Assembly (NCBI RefSeq): GCF_900099835.1
Contig: NZ_FNKP01000004.1
Span: forward strand, 434,001-498,000
DNA from: Paraburkholderia fungorum
GTDB lineage: Bacteria > Pseudomonadota > Gammaproteobacteria > Burkholderiales > Burkholderiaceae
Length of the DNA: 64,000 bases
Direction of reading: 5' to 3'
The translations under genes were made by a program, and so were the position numbers. Of this stretch, positions 26,969-35,204 are shown one piece after another. Below the pieces are notes generated by a model. It was not told where the DNA came from. It saw only the letters and a list, made by a program, of their open reading frames with translations, and searched no databases. Position 1 is the first letter of the stretch. Each line of letters starts with the position of its first letter.

Positions 26969-28630
26969 ATGTCTGAAACTGTTGAGCGGCGCAACGGCGG
27001 CCGCATTCTTGTCGACGCCCTCAAGATCAATCACGTCGATACCGTCTACTGTGTTCCTGGCGAGAGCTATCTGCCAGTGCTCGATGCACTGCACGACGCC
27101 CCCGGGATTCGCACGATCACAACCCGCCATGAAGGCGGCGCATCCAACATGGCCGATGCGTACGGCAAGCTGACTGGCCGCCCAGGCATCTGTTTCGTCA
27201 CGCGCGGCCCCGGTGCGACACATGCAAGCAATGGCGTCCACACTGCCAGCGAAGATTCGACGCCGATGATCCTGTTTGTCGGTCAGGTCGACCGTCAGAT
27301 GATCGGACGCGGCGCATTCCAGGAAGTCGACTATCGGCAGATGTTCGGCGGAATCGCGAAGTGGGTAACCGAGATCGACAGCATCCAGCGTATCCCTGAG
27401 ATCGTCGCAAAAGCGTTCAGTATTGCGATGTCGGGCCGTAAAGGCCCAGTCGTCGTCGCGCTACCCGAGGATGTGCTGTTTGGCGCTGCTGAAGTTCAGG
27501 ACGCGGCCGCTACCCGCGTCGCGCACGCTGCGCCGCAGCCTCAGGCACTCGAAGCTCTGAAGACGCGTCTCGCAGCAGCGTCACGACCGCTTGTGATCGT
27601 CGGCGGTACGGGCTGGGATACGCAGGCCACTGCCGCGCTCCAGCGTTTCGTTGTTCAGAACCGGCTGCCGGTCGCGGCTTCGTTTCGTCGTCAGGATCTG
27701 TTCGACAATCGGAACGCTCACTATGTCGGCATGCTGGGGCTCGGCATTTCGCCCAAGCTCGCCGAGCGGGTTAAGCAGGCCGACCTGCTCATCGTGATCG
27801 GTTCGCGACTCGCTGAAACCACGTCGTCCGGCTATACGCTGATCGAGAGTCCGACGCCCCGTCAAACGCTAGTTCATGTTCACCCTGATCCGCAGGAACT
27901 CGGCCGTGTCTTTCAGGCGGATCTGCCGATCGCGTCGGATCTGAGCGCATTCGCGCTGTCGCTCGATGCGCTGGAACCCGTGTCCGCCCCGACTTGGCAG
28001 GCATGGACCGAAAGCGCTCGCGCCGACTACGTCGCGCATTCGACACCGCCCGCAACATCCAACGAAATCGCTGGCGTCGACCTCGCCCAGGTTATCGCTC
28101 ATCTCGACGAAGTATTGCCAGACGATGCCGTTCTTTCGAATGGCGCGGGTAACTACACCGTGTGGCTGCATCGCTTCTATCGCTATCGACGCGAAGCCAC
28201 TGAACTCGCGCCGACTAACGGCGCGATGGGCTACGGCTTACCCGCTGCAATCGCCGCGAAGATTCAGAACCCCGAGCGCAGCGTTGTCTGCCTGGCGGGC
28301 GACGGCTGTTTCATGATGTACGCACAAGAACTTGCAACCGCCGTTCAATACGGTGCGGCAATGATCGTGATTGTCGTGAACAACGGCATGCTCGGCACGA
28401 TCCGGATGCATCAAGAACGCGAGTACCCCGATCGCATTTCGGGGACCACGCTGACGAATCCCGACTTTGTCGCTCTGGGCCTGGCGTTTGGCGCGTTTGC
28501 ATCACGCGTCGAGAGAACTGAAGATTTCCCCGCGGCATTTGCCGCGGCCCAGGCGTCGGGCCGGCCGGCACTGATCGAGTTGCGCACCGACCCGCGTCAG
28601 ATAACTCCCAACCTGCGACTGACCAAGTGA
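26969..28630 (+). CDS. ThDP-dependent enzyme, acetolactate-synthase-like (2-oxoacid decarboxylase candidate)
   Basis: This 553-residue soluble enzyme has three domains. The N-terminal PYR domain contains TRHEGGASNMADAYGKLTG with the catalytic Glu. A central Rossmann-like domain (LVIVGGTGWDTQA) follows, and the C-terminal PP domain has GDGCFMMYAQELATA...VVNN, the ThDP/Mg-binding GDG...NN motif. The AHAS-like branch includes acetolactate synthase, benzoylformate decarboxylase-like enzymes and 5-guanidino-2-oxopentanoate decarboxylase. No small regulatory subunit (ilvN) is present, so valine biosynthesis is unlikely. The stop overlaps the aldehyde dehydrogenase start (GTGA), which points to decarboxylation of a 2-oxoacid to an aldehyde that the next enzyme oxidises. 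AAGGAG supports ATG 26969 over a TTG at 26960. Confidence 0.88.
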   Translation: MSETVERRNGGRILVDALKINHVDTVYCVPGESYLPVLDALHDAPGIRTITTRHEGGASNMADAYGKLTGRPGICFVTRGPGATHASNGVHTASEDSTPMILFVGQVDRQMIGRGAFQEVDYRQMFGGIAKWVTEIDSIQRIPEIVAKAFSIAMSGRKGPVVVALPEDVLFGAAEVQDAAATRVAHAAPQPQALEALKTRLAAASRPLVIVGGTGWDTQATAALQRFVVQNRLPVAASFRRQDLFDNRNAHYVGMLGLGISPKLAERVKQADLLIVIGSRLAETTSSGYTLIESPTPRQTLVHVHPDPQELGRVFQADLPIASDLSAFALSLDALEPVSAPTWQAWTESARADYVAHSTPPATSNEIAGVDLAQVIAHLDEVLPDDAVLSNGAGNYTVWLHRFYRYRREATELAPTNGAMGYGLPAAIAAKIQNPERSVVCLAGDGCFMMYAQELATAVQYGAAMIVIVVNNGMLGTIRMHQEREYPDRISGTTLTNPDFVALGLAFGAFASRVERTEDFPAAFAAAQASGRPALIELRTDPRQITPNLRLTK

Positions 28631-30219
28631 GCATGCCGATGGATATTCAAGGAAGCATGATCATTGGATGCGAGACGGTCACGGGTCAGGGCGGCTTCAT
28701 GCATGCCTATGCTGCCTCAACCGGTGAGCCGATAAGCCCTATGTTCGGCTGTGCAACGCAGGAAGACGTGGAGCAAGCGTGCACGCTCGCGGCGCAAGCG
28801 TTTGACTCTTACCGGCGCCTCTCCGATGAACGTCGCGCCCAATTTCTCGACGCGATTGCGTGGGAAATTGCGAGTCTAGGTTCGGTCCTGTCCGAGCGGG
28901 CGCACGCGGAAACCGCGTTGCCGCTCGCCCGACTCGAAGGCGAACGGATGCGCACGGTCAACCAGTTGCGCCTTTTTGCGACGGTCATTCGCGACGGCCG
29001 CTGGCACGGGGCGGTAATCGATAACGCTCAGCCCGAGCGAACGCCACTGCCGCGCTCCGACTTGAGACTGCAGCATATCGGCATCGGTCCTGTTGTGGTT
29101 TTCGGGGCAAGCAATTTTCCGCTAGCGTTTTCTGTTGCAGGCGGCGATACCGCGTCAGCACTCGCCGCGGGATGTCCGGTTGTCGTGAAAGCTCATCCGG
29201 CACATCTTGGAACATCCGAACTGGTCGCCCGTGCAATCGCGAAGGCGGCACAGGATACAGGCATGCCCGCCGGCGTCTTTTCGATGGTCATCGGTGAAGG
29301 CACATGGATTGGCGAGTCACTCGCGAAGCACCCGGCGATTCGGGCGATCGGCTTTACCGGCTCGCGCCAGGGCGGTCTCGCCTTGACGCGCATTGCACAA
29401 GACCGCCCGACGCCGATTCCCGTCTATGCCGAGATGAGCAGCATCAATCCGGTCGTCGTGTTTCCCGCCGCACTCGCAGCGCGTGGAGAGATAATCGCCC
29501 GAGACTACATTGATTCGCTCACGTTCGGCGCTGGGCAGTTCTGTACCAATCCGGGCCTTGTGCTGGCAATCGCCGGCGATGCGCTCGACGCCTTCTGCGC
29601 AAACGCGGCCGAAGCGATTGCAGCGAAACCGGCAGCCACGATGCTCACTCCCGGTATCCATGCCGCTTTCCGTCGTGGCATCGGGCAGCTCGTCGCGGCG
29701 ACCGGCGTCGCGCAGGTTGCGAGCGGCCAACCTGCAAACGGCCCGTACGATGCGGTCCCGATCCTGCTGCGCACGACTGCCGACGACTTTCTCGCCAACG
29801 CGGTACTCGAACAGGATGTCTTTGGACCGGGCTCACTGATCGTCGCCTGCCGCGATCTCGCTCAACTCGAAGCTGTGCTGAGCCACATCGAGGGACAGTT
29901 GACGGCCACCGTTCAACTTGACGATGACGATCATGCACATGTGCGCGAGGTGCTCCCACTGCTCGAACGCAAGGCAGGACGCATCCTCTTTAACGGCTTT
30001 CCGACTGGTGTCGAAGTGTCATACGCGATGGTGCACGGCGGTCCCTTTCCGGCGACGTCGGACGGGCGGAGCACATCGGTGGGCGCCAGCGCAATCGGGC
30101 GCTTCCTGCGTCCGATCTGCTATCAGGACGCGCCCGATTCGCTTCTGCCGACGGCACTTCGTGCCGACAATCCGCGCGGGATCTGGCGCCTCGTTGATGG
30201 TGAATTGACGCGGGAATGA
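28627..30219 (+). CDS. Aldehyde dehydrogenase (NADP+), 2-oxoglutarate-semialdehyde dehydrogenase-like
   Basis: The protein has 530 residues from a GTG overlapping the previous stop; ATGs at 28633 and 28639 are alternatives. The fold is ALDH class: cofactor segment GPVVVFGASNFPLAFSVAGGD, GFTGSRQGG, the general base in YAEMSSINPVVV (E269) and the nucleophile in GAGQFCTNPG (C306). The FGASNFPLAFS and AEMSSINP signatures are those of the NADP+-dependent 2,5-dioxovalerate (alpha-ketoglutarate semialdehyde) group. It probably oxidises the aldehyde made by the preceding ThDP enzyme. The substrate is not fixed by sequence. Confidence 0.9.
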   Translation: MSMPMDIQGSMIIGCETVTGQGGFMHAYAASTGEPISPMFGCATQEDVEQACTLAAQAFDSYRRLSDERRAQFLDAIAWEIASLGSVLSERAHAETALPLARLEGERMRTVNQLRLFATVIRDGRWHGAVIDNAQPERTPLPRSDLRLQHIGIGPVVVFGASNFPLAFSVAGGDTASALAAGCPVVVKAHPAHLGTSELVARAIAKAAQDTGMPAGVFSMVIGEGTWIGESLAKHPAIRAIGFTGSRQGGLALTRIAQDRPTPIPVYAEMSSINPVVVFPAALAARGEIIARDYIDSLTFGAGQFCTNPGLVLAIAGDALDAFCANAAEAIAAKPAATMLTPGIHAAFRRGIGQLVAATGVAQVASGQPANGPYDAVPILLRTTADDFLANAVLEQDVFGPGSLIVACRDLAQLEAVLSHIEGQLTATVQLDDDDHAHVREVLPLLERKAGRILFNGFPTGVEVSYAMVHGGPFPATSDGRSTSVGASAIGRFLRPICYQDAPDSLLPTALRADNPRGIWRLVDGELTRE

Positions 30220-30391
30220 AACGGCGTTTGCTGCTCGGCGACGGACAACTGGCGACCGGTTCGTCCGTCGTTGCACTACTCCAAGCTTGACTCATTGGGC
30301 GGGTTCACGTCGGGCGATATCCTGTTGACCACAAGGGAGGCCGACATCCCACAACGCCGGCCATGCTCTCAACGCGTCAATCGCCGACCGC

Positions 30392-30688
30392 TTACTGACT
30401 GGCCGCCTGCCCCGCTGCGGCCTTCCTCTGCGCCTTCTGCAGGTCTTGCGGATAGTTAAGATCGGAGCGCGCAGCGGGGTTATAGCCGTTCTGCTCCAGT
30501 TTCTTGAGTTCCGCGTTCTTGCGAGCCCGCGCCTCCTTGCGAGCCGCCTTGCGCTGTGCCTTGGTCGGCTTCGATGTGGCTTGGGCCGCATCGGAAGCCG
30601 GCTGTGCACAAGCCAGATGCACAAGAGAGGTCAGCGAAACCGCAAGCGCGGCTTTGACTATAAAAGAGCTGACTGATCTGATCATCAT
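30392..30688 (-). CDS. DUF4148-like small secreted protein
   Basis: The protein has 98 residues. A signal peptide ends at about LACA. The mature part is strongly basic and coiled (KAQRKAARKEARARK) before the family core ELKKLEQNGYNPAARSDLNYP and LQKAQRKA. GAGG precedes the start. It is the third DUF4148-like gene in this window and the most lysine/arginine-rich. Function is unknown. Confidence 0.85.
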   Translation of the reverse strand: MMIRSVSSFIVKAALAVSLTSLVHLACAQPASDAAQATSKPTKAQRKAARKEARARKNAELKKLEQNGYNPAARSDLNYPQDLQKAQRKAAAGQAASQ

Positions 30689-30845
30689 TTTTCGCCTCTA
30701 ATTGAAAGGTTGTGACTCTTCAAGTTGAATCTGCCTGCATATGCGAATCGAGGAGGCGCCACAAAGCGCTGCCTCGATTCGACGTAGACAATTCCTGAGA
30801 TTTTGTGAGAGATCCGCGCGAGAATCGTGCGAACCCGAGCAAGCG

Positions 30846-32030
30846 TCAGACCGGACGGCCTGTGATCGCGTCGCCGAGCGGAATACCGGCGAACTCTTTG
30901 GGCAGGTCAACCACGAAGGTCAAATACGGGCGCTGTGTGCGATCGGTGCCACCGAACAGCGCAGTGCGTTCCGTTTGCGGCGAAGGCACGTAGAGCTTCC
31001 GGTCGGCGCTAATAAACGAAGCATCTGCACTGAACAGTTGCGGATGCGAAGCGAGCACAGCCTCCTGGCCCGAAGGAGAACGCAAGATCACCCGCTGGCC
31101 GTGAATGTCCGACAGATAAAGGTTACCAAGCGTATCCATCGCCGAGCCACCGACGAGCCGCGTGTCGAACCACGTTTCAACATGCGTAGCGAGAACGTCA
31201 TCGGTGATGCTTTCGTCCCACAGGTACTGGGTCCGGATACGACGGAACGGACCAGTCGGGGATGCCCACGCCAGCCACTCGCCGTCTGGGCTGATCTCGA
31301 TCAGATCCGCCTTCGGCGTCACATGATGCGATCCGGGCCGCGGCGGCTCCGGAGACGCGAGCATTTGCGGGTAGCCCGAGAGTCGGCGCAGCGTCTTGCC
31401 CGTGCGCTGATCATGAACGATGACTGCCCCAAGCCCGGAATCGGTGTTGTAGATCAGCGGACCATACACGCGCAGATCGTTGAGCTTGGAGCCCGGCGGC
31501 AGAATCTTGTCGTCGTAGCGGATGATCTTGAGCACCTTGCCGCTATGCGCGTCCAGTTGCACGAGCTTCTGCGCGCCCGGCAATGCCACCTCCGTTCGCA
31601 ATGCTCCTTGATCGACGGCCCAGACGGTGTCGTCTTCGAAGATATGCACCGAATTGACGTAGACGAATGCATTCGATCCGTCTGCGCCCGGCTGCCAGTT
31701 GTTCCAGTCGCCACCAGGAAACGGCCACGCCGTGCCGTCCGCCGCCATGCGTGCGACCGACGGCGTGACTTCGTGACCGGGCCAGCGCGGCAAGCCAAGA
31801 AACACCGTGTTATTGCGGGTAAGTGCGACACCGTTGGCCATCCAAGGCGAATGGATAACGGGCTTCATCGGCAACTGCTCCGCCGGCAGGAAGCGCGCGG
31901 CGTCAGCCGCGAGCGTAGCCGACGCGGCGCTATCTTCAGCCGCCAGTGCATATCCGGTCTTTCCGACGGTTGCTGCTGCCGCACCGACCGCAGCGGCCCC
32001 CCGCAAAAAATTGCGACGAGTTAAGGGCAT
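30846..32030 (-). CDS. Tat-exported beta-propeller protein, MRJP/yellow or SMP-30-like
   Basis: The protein has 394 residues. A Tat signal (RRNFLRG followed by an Ala-rich hydrophobic core) sends it to the periplasm. The body reads as a six-bladed propeller of the major-royal-jelly/yellow type: WMANGVALTRNNTVFLGLPRW, FVYVNSVHIFEDDTVWAVDQG, KLVQLDAHSGKVLKIIRYD, GGSAMDTLGNLYLSDIHG. Bacterial relatives are usually annotated as gluconolaconase/SMP-30-like proteins and may act as lactonases or binding proteins; no catalytic residue set could be confirmed here. AGGAGG precedes the start. It lies 77 bases after the LeuD-like gene on the same strand, so it is probably the last gene of that catabolic run and may hydrolyse a lactone upstream of it. 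Confidence 0.82.
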   Translation of the reverse strand: MPLTRRNFLRGAAAVGAAAATVGKTGYALAAEDSAASATLAADAARFLPAEQLPMKPVIHSPWMANGVALTRNNTVFLGLPRWPGHEVTPSVARMAADGTAWPFPGGDWNNWQPGADGSNAFVYVNSVHIFEDDTVWAVDQGALRTEVALPGAQKLVQLDAHSGKVLKIIRYDDKILPPGSKLNDLRVYGPLIYNTDSGLGAVIVHDQRTGKTLRRLSGYPQMLASPEPPRPGSHHVTPKADLIEISPDGEWLAWASPTGPFRRIRTQYLWDESITDDVLATHVETWFDTRLVGGSAMDTLGNLYLSDIHGQRVILRSPSGQEAVLASHPQLFSADASFISADRKLYVPSPQTERTALFGGTDRTQRPYLTFVVDLPKEFAGIPLGDAITGRPV

Positions 32031-32107
32031 TATTGTCTTCCTCCTGTCATTGATATTAAGCGCGGCTTTGTATAAGACAGCCGCTGTTAGATGTCATGCC
32101 GAATACT

Positions 32108-32746
32108 TCATCTCGCGTCGCTTGCTTTTCCCGGTTCATAGACCCATGGCCGGAGTTGCTGGTCGCGTGACCAGAACGCTTCGAGTTCTGCACGCATGCC
32201 AAGCGTGAAATCGATCTCGTCGAGTCCGTGCAGCAACATCGTTCGCTGCTGCTCCGGCGCCGTAAATGCATACGCCTGGCCCGCGTTGTCGGTGACCGTC
32301 AACGCTTCCAGATCAACCGTGAGCCGCGCGCCATCGCCGGCGTGATCGGCATCGTCCGCGAGATGGGCAACAACCTCCTTCGGCAGTACCACCGGCACGA
32401 TTCCGTTGCGAAAGCAGTTGTTGAACAGAATCCCGCCGAAGCTCGGCGCTATCACCGCGCGGATGCCAAACGCACGCAATGCCTTGGCCGCCGCCTCGCG
32501 CGATGATCCACAGCCGAAGTTCTCACCGACGACAAGGATTTCCGCCTTATCCCACGGTGAACGGTTCAGCACGAACTCCGGATTCAGCTCTTCTCCCGTC
32601 AGGTAGCGCATGTTCCGAAACAGCGCCTCGGCATGTTTTTCCTTCGGCGTGTTCGCCGCGAAAAGACCCGGTGCGATCTGATCGGTGTCGATGTTGTTGC
32701 GCTGGATCGCCGCAGCCACAGCTGTCGTTCGAACGAATGGTTCCAT
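32108..32746 (-). CDS. leuD: 3-isopropylmalate dehydratase small subunit-like (LeuD family)
   Basis: The protein has 212 residues. It has the swivelling aconitase domain 4 fold: QRNNIDTDQIAPG, ILVVGENFGCGSSREAA with the substrate-binding SSRE signature, and FNNCFRNGIVPV. It forms the isomerase with the LeuC-like subunit encoded 3 bases upstream. The family hydrates and dehydrates 2- and 3-hydroxy diacids. In this setting (MFS importer, decarboxylase-like gene, periplasmic propeller and no leuA or leuB) the substrate may be a catabolic diacid such as a citramalate- or tartrate-like compound rather than isopropylmalate. That is inference from neighbours. Confidence 0.9.
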   Translation of the reverse strand: MEPFVRTTAVAAAIQRNNIDTDQIAPGLFAANTPKEKHAEALFRNMRYLTGEELNPEFVLNRSPWDKAEILVVGENFGCGSSREAAAKALRAFGIRAVIAPSFGGILFNNCFRNGIVPVVLPKEVVAHLADDADHAGDGARLTVDLEALTVTDNAGQAYAFTAPEQQRTMLLHGLDEIDFTLGMRAELEAFWSRDQQLRPWVYEPGKASDAR

Positions 32747-32749
32747 CTG

Positions 32750-34189
32750 TCAGACCCCTACGGTTTCAAAGTCCCGGACATTGGCAATACGGCCAGCGAG
32801 TGCGCTCGCGGCGACGGTGGCCGGACTGGCGAGATGCGTTCGGGTTTGCAGACCGCCCCGATTCTCGAAGTTTCTATTCGCGGAACTGATCGTCCTTGCG
32901 CCTTGAGCACTCGGCATCCCGGTGCAGCCAAAGCAGCCCGATTCGTTCCACACAAAGCCCGCGTCGATAAAGATCTTGTCGATTCCCTCTGCTTCTGCTG
33001 CCGCCCGGACCGAACTGGAGCCCGGCACGCACACAGCCTGAATGCCGGCAGCGACCTTGTGGCCCTTCAACACCTTCGCGGCTTCGCGAAGATCGGACAG
33101 CCGCGCATTCGTGCAGGTGCCGATATAAGCAACGTCGATCGGCAGACCGACTACCGGTTCACCCGGCGTCAACTGCATGTAGGCAAGCGCACGCTCCATC
33201 GCCGCACGGCGCATCGGATCGGCCTCTTGCGCCGGGTCCGGCACATCTTCGCCGAGGCTCACTGTGTGCTGCGGACTCAGCCCCCACGTGACCTGCGGTT
33301 TCAGATCCGTCACGTCCAGATGGATTTCAGTGTCGAACACCGCGTCATCGTCGCTGCGCAGCGTGCGCCAGTGCCGCACCGCTTCATCCCACTTGGCGCC
33401 CTTCGGCGCGTACTGGCGGTCTTTCAGGTACGCGAAGGTCTTCTCATCAGGTGGCACGGAGGCCATCTTCGCGGAAAACTCGATCGCCATATTGCACAGC
33501 GTGAGGCGCCCTTCGATCGGCATGTCGCGGATCGTGCTGCCGGCGAACTCGACCGCGTAGCCCACACCCGCCTGCGCGCCGATCTGGCGGATCAGGTGCA
33601 GGGCAATATCCTTTGCTGTGGTGTTCGGACCGGGCACGCCGTCGATCGTCACGCGCATCATCTTCGGGCGAGTTTGCAGAATGGTTTGCGTGGCCGCGAC
33701 ATGTTGCGCCTCCGACGCGCCGATGCCCCACGCGACCGCGCCGATTCCGCCAATCGTCGACGTATGGCTGTCACCGCACACGATCATCAGACCCGGCAAC
33801 GCGATACCCGCCTCGGTTGCCATCACGTGCGTAATGCCCTGGTTGCGGCTGCCGACGTCGGCGAAGTTCACACCGAACTTGTTCGACAGATTGCGCAGAA
33901 TCGCCATGCGCTCGACGCCCGCGCCCTTGTTCGAACCGGTGCCGCCAGTCGACACCGGGCGCTCGTCGTTGGGTCCGCGCCCCGGAAACGTCGCGATGAA
34001 ATGGTCGACCGTCGAAAACACCATCTCCGGCTTGATGGGTACCCGGCCGGACTTGTCGAGTTGAAATAGCGCTTCGCTGCCGCTCATGTCGTGCAGCACG
34101 AGCCGGTCGATCGCCAGCAGACATTCACGCTCGCTGAATGAGTGAATGATGTGTTCGTTCCAGACCTTCTCGAAGAATGTCGAGCCCAT
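32750..34189 (-). CDS. leuC: 3-isopropylmalate dehydratase large subunit-like (LeuC/aconitase family)
   Basis: The protein has 479 residues. The 4Fe-4S cysteines are visible in GTCTNARLSDL and SGCFGCTGM; the usual LeuC sequence at the latter is CxxCLGM, so CTGM is a small departure. Other family marks are VIVCGDSHTSTIGGIGAVAWGIGASE-type text, here split across residues 130-160, and the NRNFENRGG motif. It is the catalytic partner of the LeuD-like subunit 3 bases downstream. GAGAGGAA supports the ATG at 34189; the frame is open to 34330. It is the first of two subunits in a cluster lacking other leucine genes, so a catabolic hydro-lyase role is likely. Confidence 0.9.
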   Translation of the reverse strand: MGSTFFEKVWNEHIIHSFSERECLLAIDRLVLHDMSGSEALFQLDKSGRVPIKPEMVFSTVDHFIATFPGRGPNDERPVSTGGTGSNKGAGVERMAILRNLSNKFGVNFADVGSRNQGITHVMATEAGIALPGLMIVCGDSHTSTIGGIGAVAWGIGASEAQHVAATQTILQTRPKMMRVTIDGVPGPNTTAKDIALHLIRQIGAQAGVGYAVEFAGSTIRDMPIEGRLTLCNMAIEFSAKMASVPPDEKTFAYLKDRQYAPKGAKWDEAVRHWRTLRSDDDAVFDTEIHLDVTDLKPQVTWGLSPQHTVSLGEDVPDPAQEADPMRRAAMERALAYMQLTPGEPVVGLPIDVAYIGTCTNARLSDLREAAKVLKGHKVAAGIQAVCVPGSSSVRAAAEAEGIDKIFIDAGFVWNESGCFGCTGMPSAQGARTISSANRNFENRGGLQTRTHLASPATVAASALAGRIANVRDFETVGV

Positions 34190-34278
34190 GATTGGTTCCT
34201 CTCGTGAATCGCGCGGCGCTTCAGAAGCCTGCCGCCGTGTTGTTTCTGCCATCCGGCGTTGCGTGCGGTAGCGCTCGC

Positions 34279-35199
34279 TCAGACAGAAGTTGTGGCTTGG
34301 TCGGCGTCGCCCGAAAGCGTCTGCGGCCATGCGGCGAACAAATCGTCGTATTCGAAGAGCTTGGTGGTCATCTGCTGTTCGTACGCGTAACGCAACATCA
34401 GATCGATCGAGCGACGATTGGCCTTGTCGCCGTACGGTGTAAAGCGCTTGCCGTCCTGCACATCGCGCAGCGCCAGTTCGCGTGCCTCCGTGAAGCAGCG
34501 GGCGAGTTCATCGACCACCCACGGCGACTGTTCGATCAGCGCGGTCCGCACCGACAACACATGATTGACCCCATGCACGCCTTCGCGTTGCGCCCATGCC
34601 TGAGCGACGGTCGCCGCGTCCTCGATGACGGCTCGCAGATCTGTCGCGCCCTTGACAACATGCGGTGACGCGACGATGGCGTCGACTTCTTTACGCCTCA
34701 GAAGAACGAGAAGGTCTTTCTCGTCTACACGTTGAACATTTGCTGGATCGACGAAGCTCGCCACGTGCGAATCCTCGGTGGTCACCCAGGTTAGTTCGGC
34801 GGGCGCTACGTCGTATTCGTGTTGCAGCACACCGCGAATCCAGACGCCTGTGGTCTGCGCATAGGCGCGAATTGCAATACGCTTGCCACGCAGCGATGCT
34901 GGACCGTGGATGTCAGAGTCCTTCAGACAGACCAGCGCGGCGTGCGGCAGTCCGCCGCCAGCGATCACGATTGGCATCGCGGTCAACGGCGCGCCTGCAT
35001 CGGCAAGCAGAAGTTGCGTCGCAACAGGCATTTCGGCGATGTCGTAGGCGAGATCGCGCGCCATGCGTCGGAAAGTTTCGGTATAAGGCGTTGCGCCGCA
35101 CGGCTCGATCTTGAGTCGGCCGCTGTGGACGCGGCCATCCAGCAACGGTTCGGTCAGCGGTACCGCGCGTAGGCCGGCCCGCAGGTTCAGGAGAGTCAT
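34279..35199 (-). CDS. 4,5-dihydroxyphthalate decarboxylase-like / NMT1-fold protein
   Basis: The protein has 306 residues and no signal peptide. It has the type II periplasmic-binding-protein fold used as an enzyme by the Pht5-like decarboxylase group, with the diagnostic AYDIAEMPVATQLL-like segment, ASLRGKRIAIRAYAQTTGVWIRGVL and TTEDSHVASFVDPANV. Cytosolic location fits a decarboxylase rather than a transport protein. It starts 5 bases after the MFS gene ends and is followed, after 89 bases, by the LeuC-like gene, which suggests uptake, decarboxylation and hydration of a di- or tricarboxylic acid. It could also be a non-catalytic binding protein. The family match is recalled rather than searched. 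Confidence 0.72.
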   Translation of the reverse strand: MTLLNLRAGLRAVPLTEPLLDGRVHSGRLKIEPCGATPYTETFRRMARDLAYDIAEMPVATQLLLADAGAPLTAMPIVIAGGGLPHAALVCLKDSDIHGPASLRGKRIAIRAYAQTTGVWIRGVLQHEYDVAPAELTWVTTEDSHVASFVDPANVQRVDEKDLLVLLRRKEVDAIVASPHVVKGATDLRAVIEDAATVAQAWAQREGVHGVNHVLSVRTALIEQSPWVVDELARCFTEARELALRDVQDGKRFTPYGDKANRRSIDLMLRYAYEQQMTTKLFEYDDLFAAWPQTLSGDADQATTSV

Positions 35200-35204
35200 T
35201 TTGT

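Noticed and set aside
30741..32024. Long + strand open frame opposite the Tat propeller gene
   Set aside because: It is an antisense shadow of a well-supported gene; the translated text is Arg/His-rich without domains.
32633..34069. 478-residue + strand open frame opposite leuC
   Set aside because: The - strand frame has clear aconitase-family motifs and a ribosome-binding site; the + strand frame is compositional.
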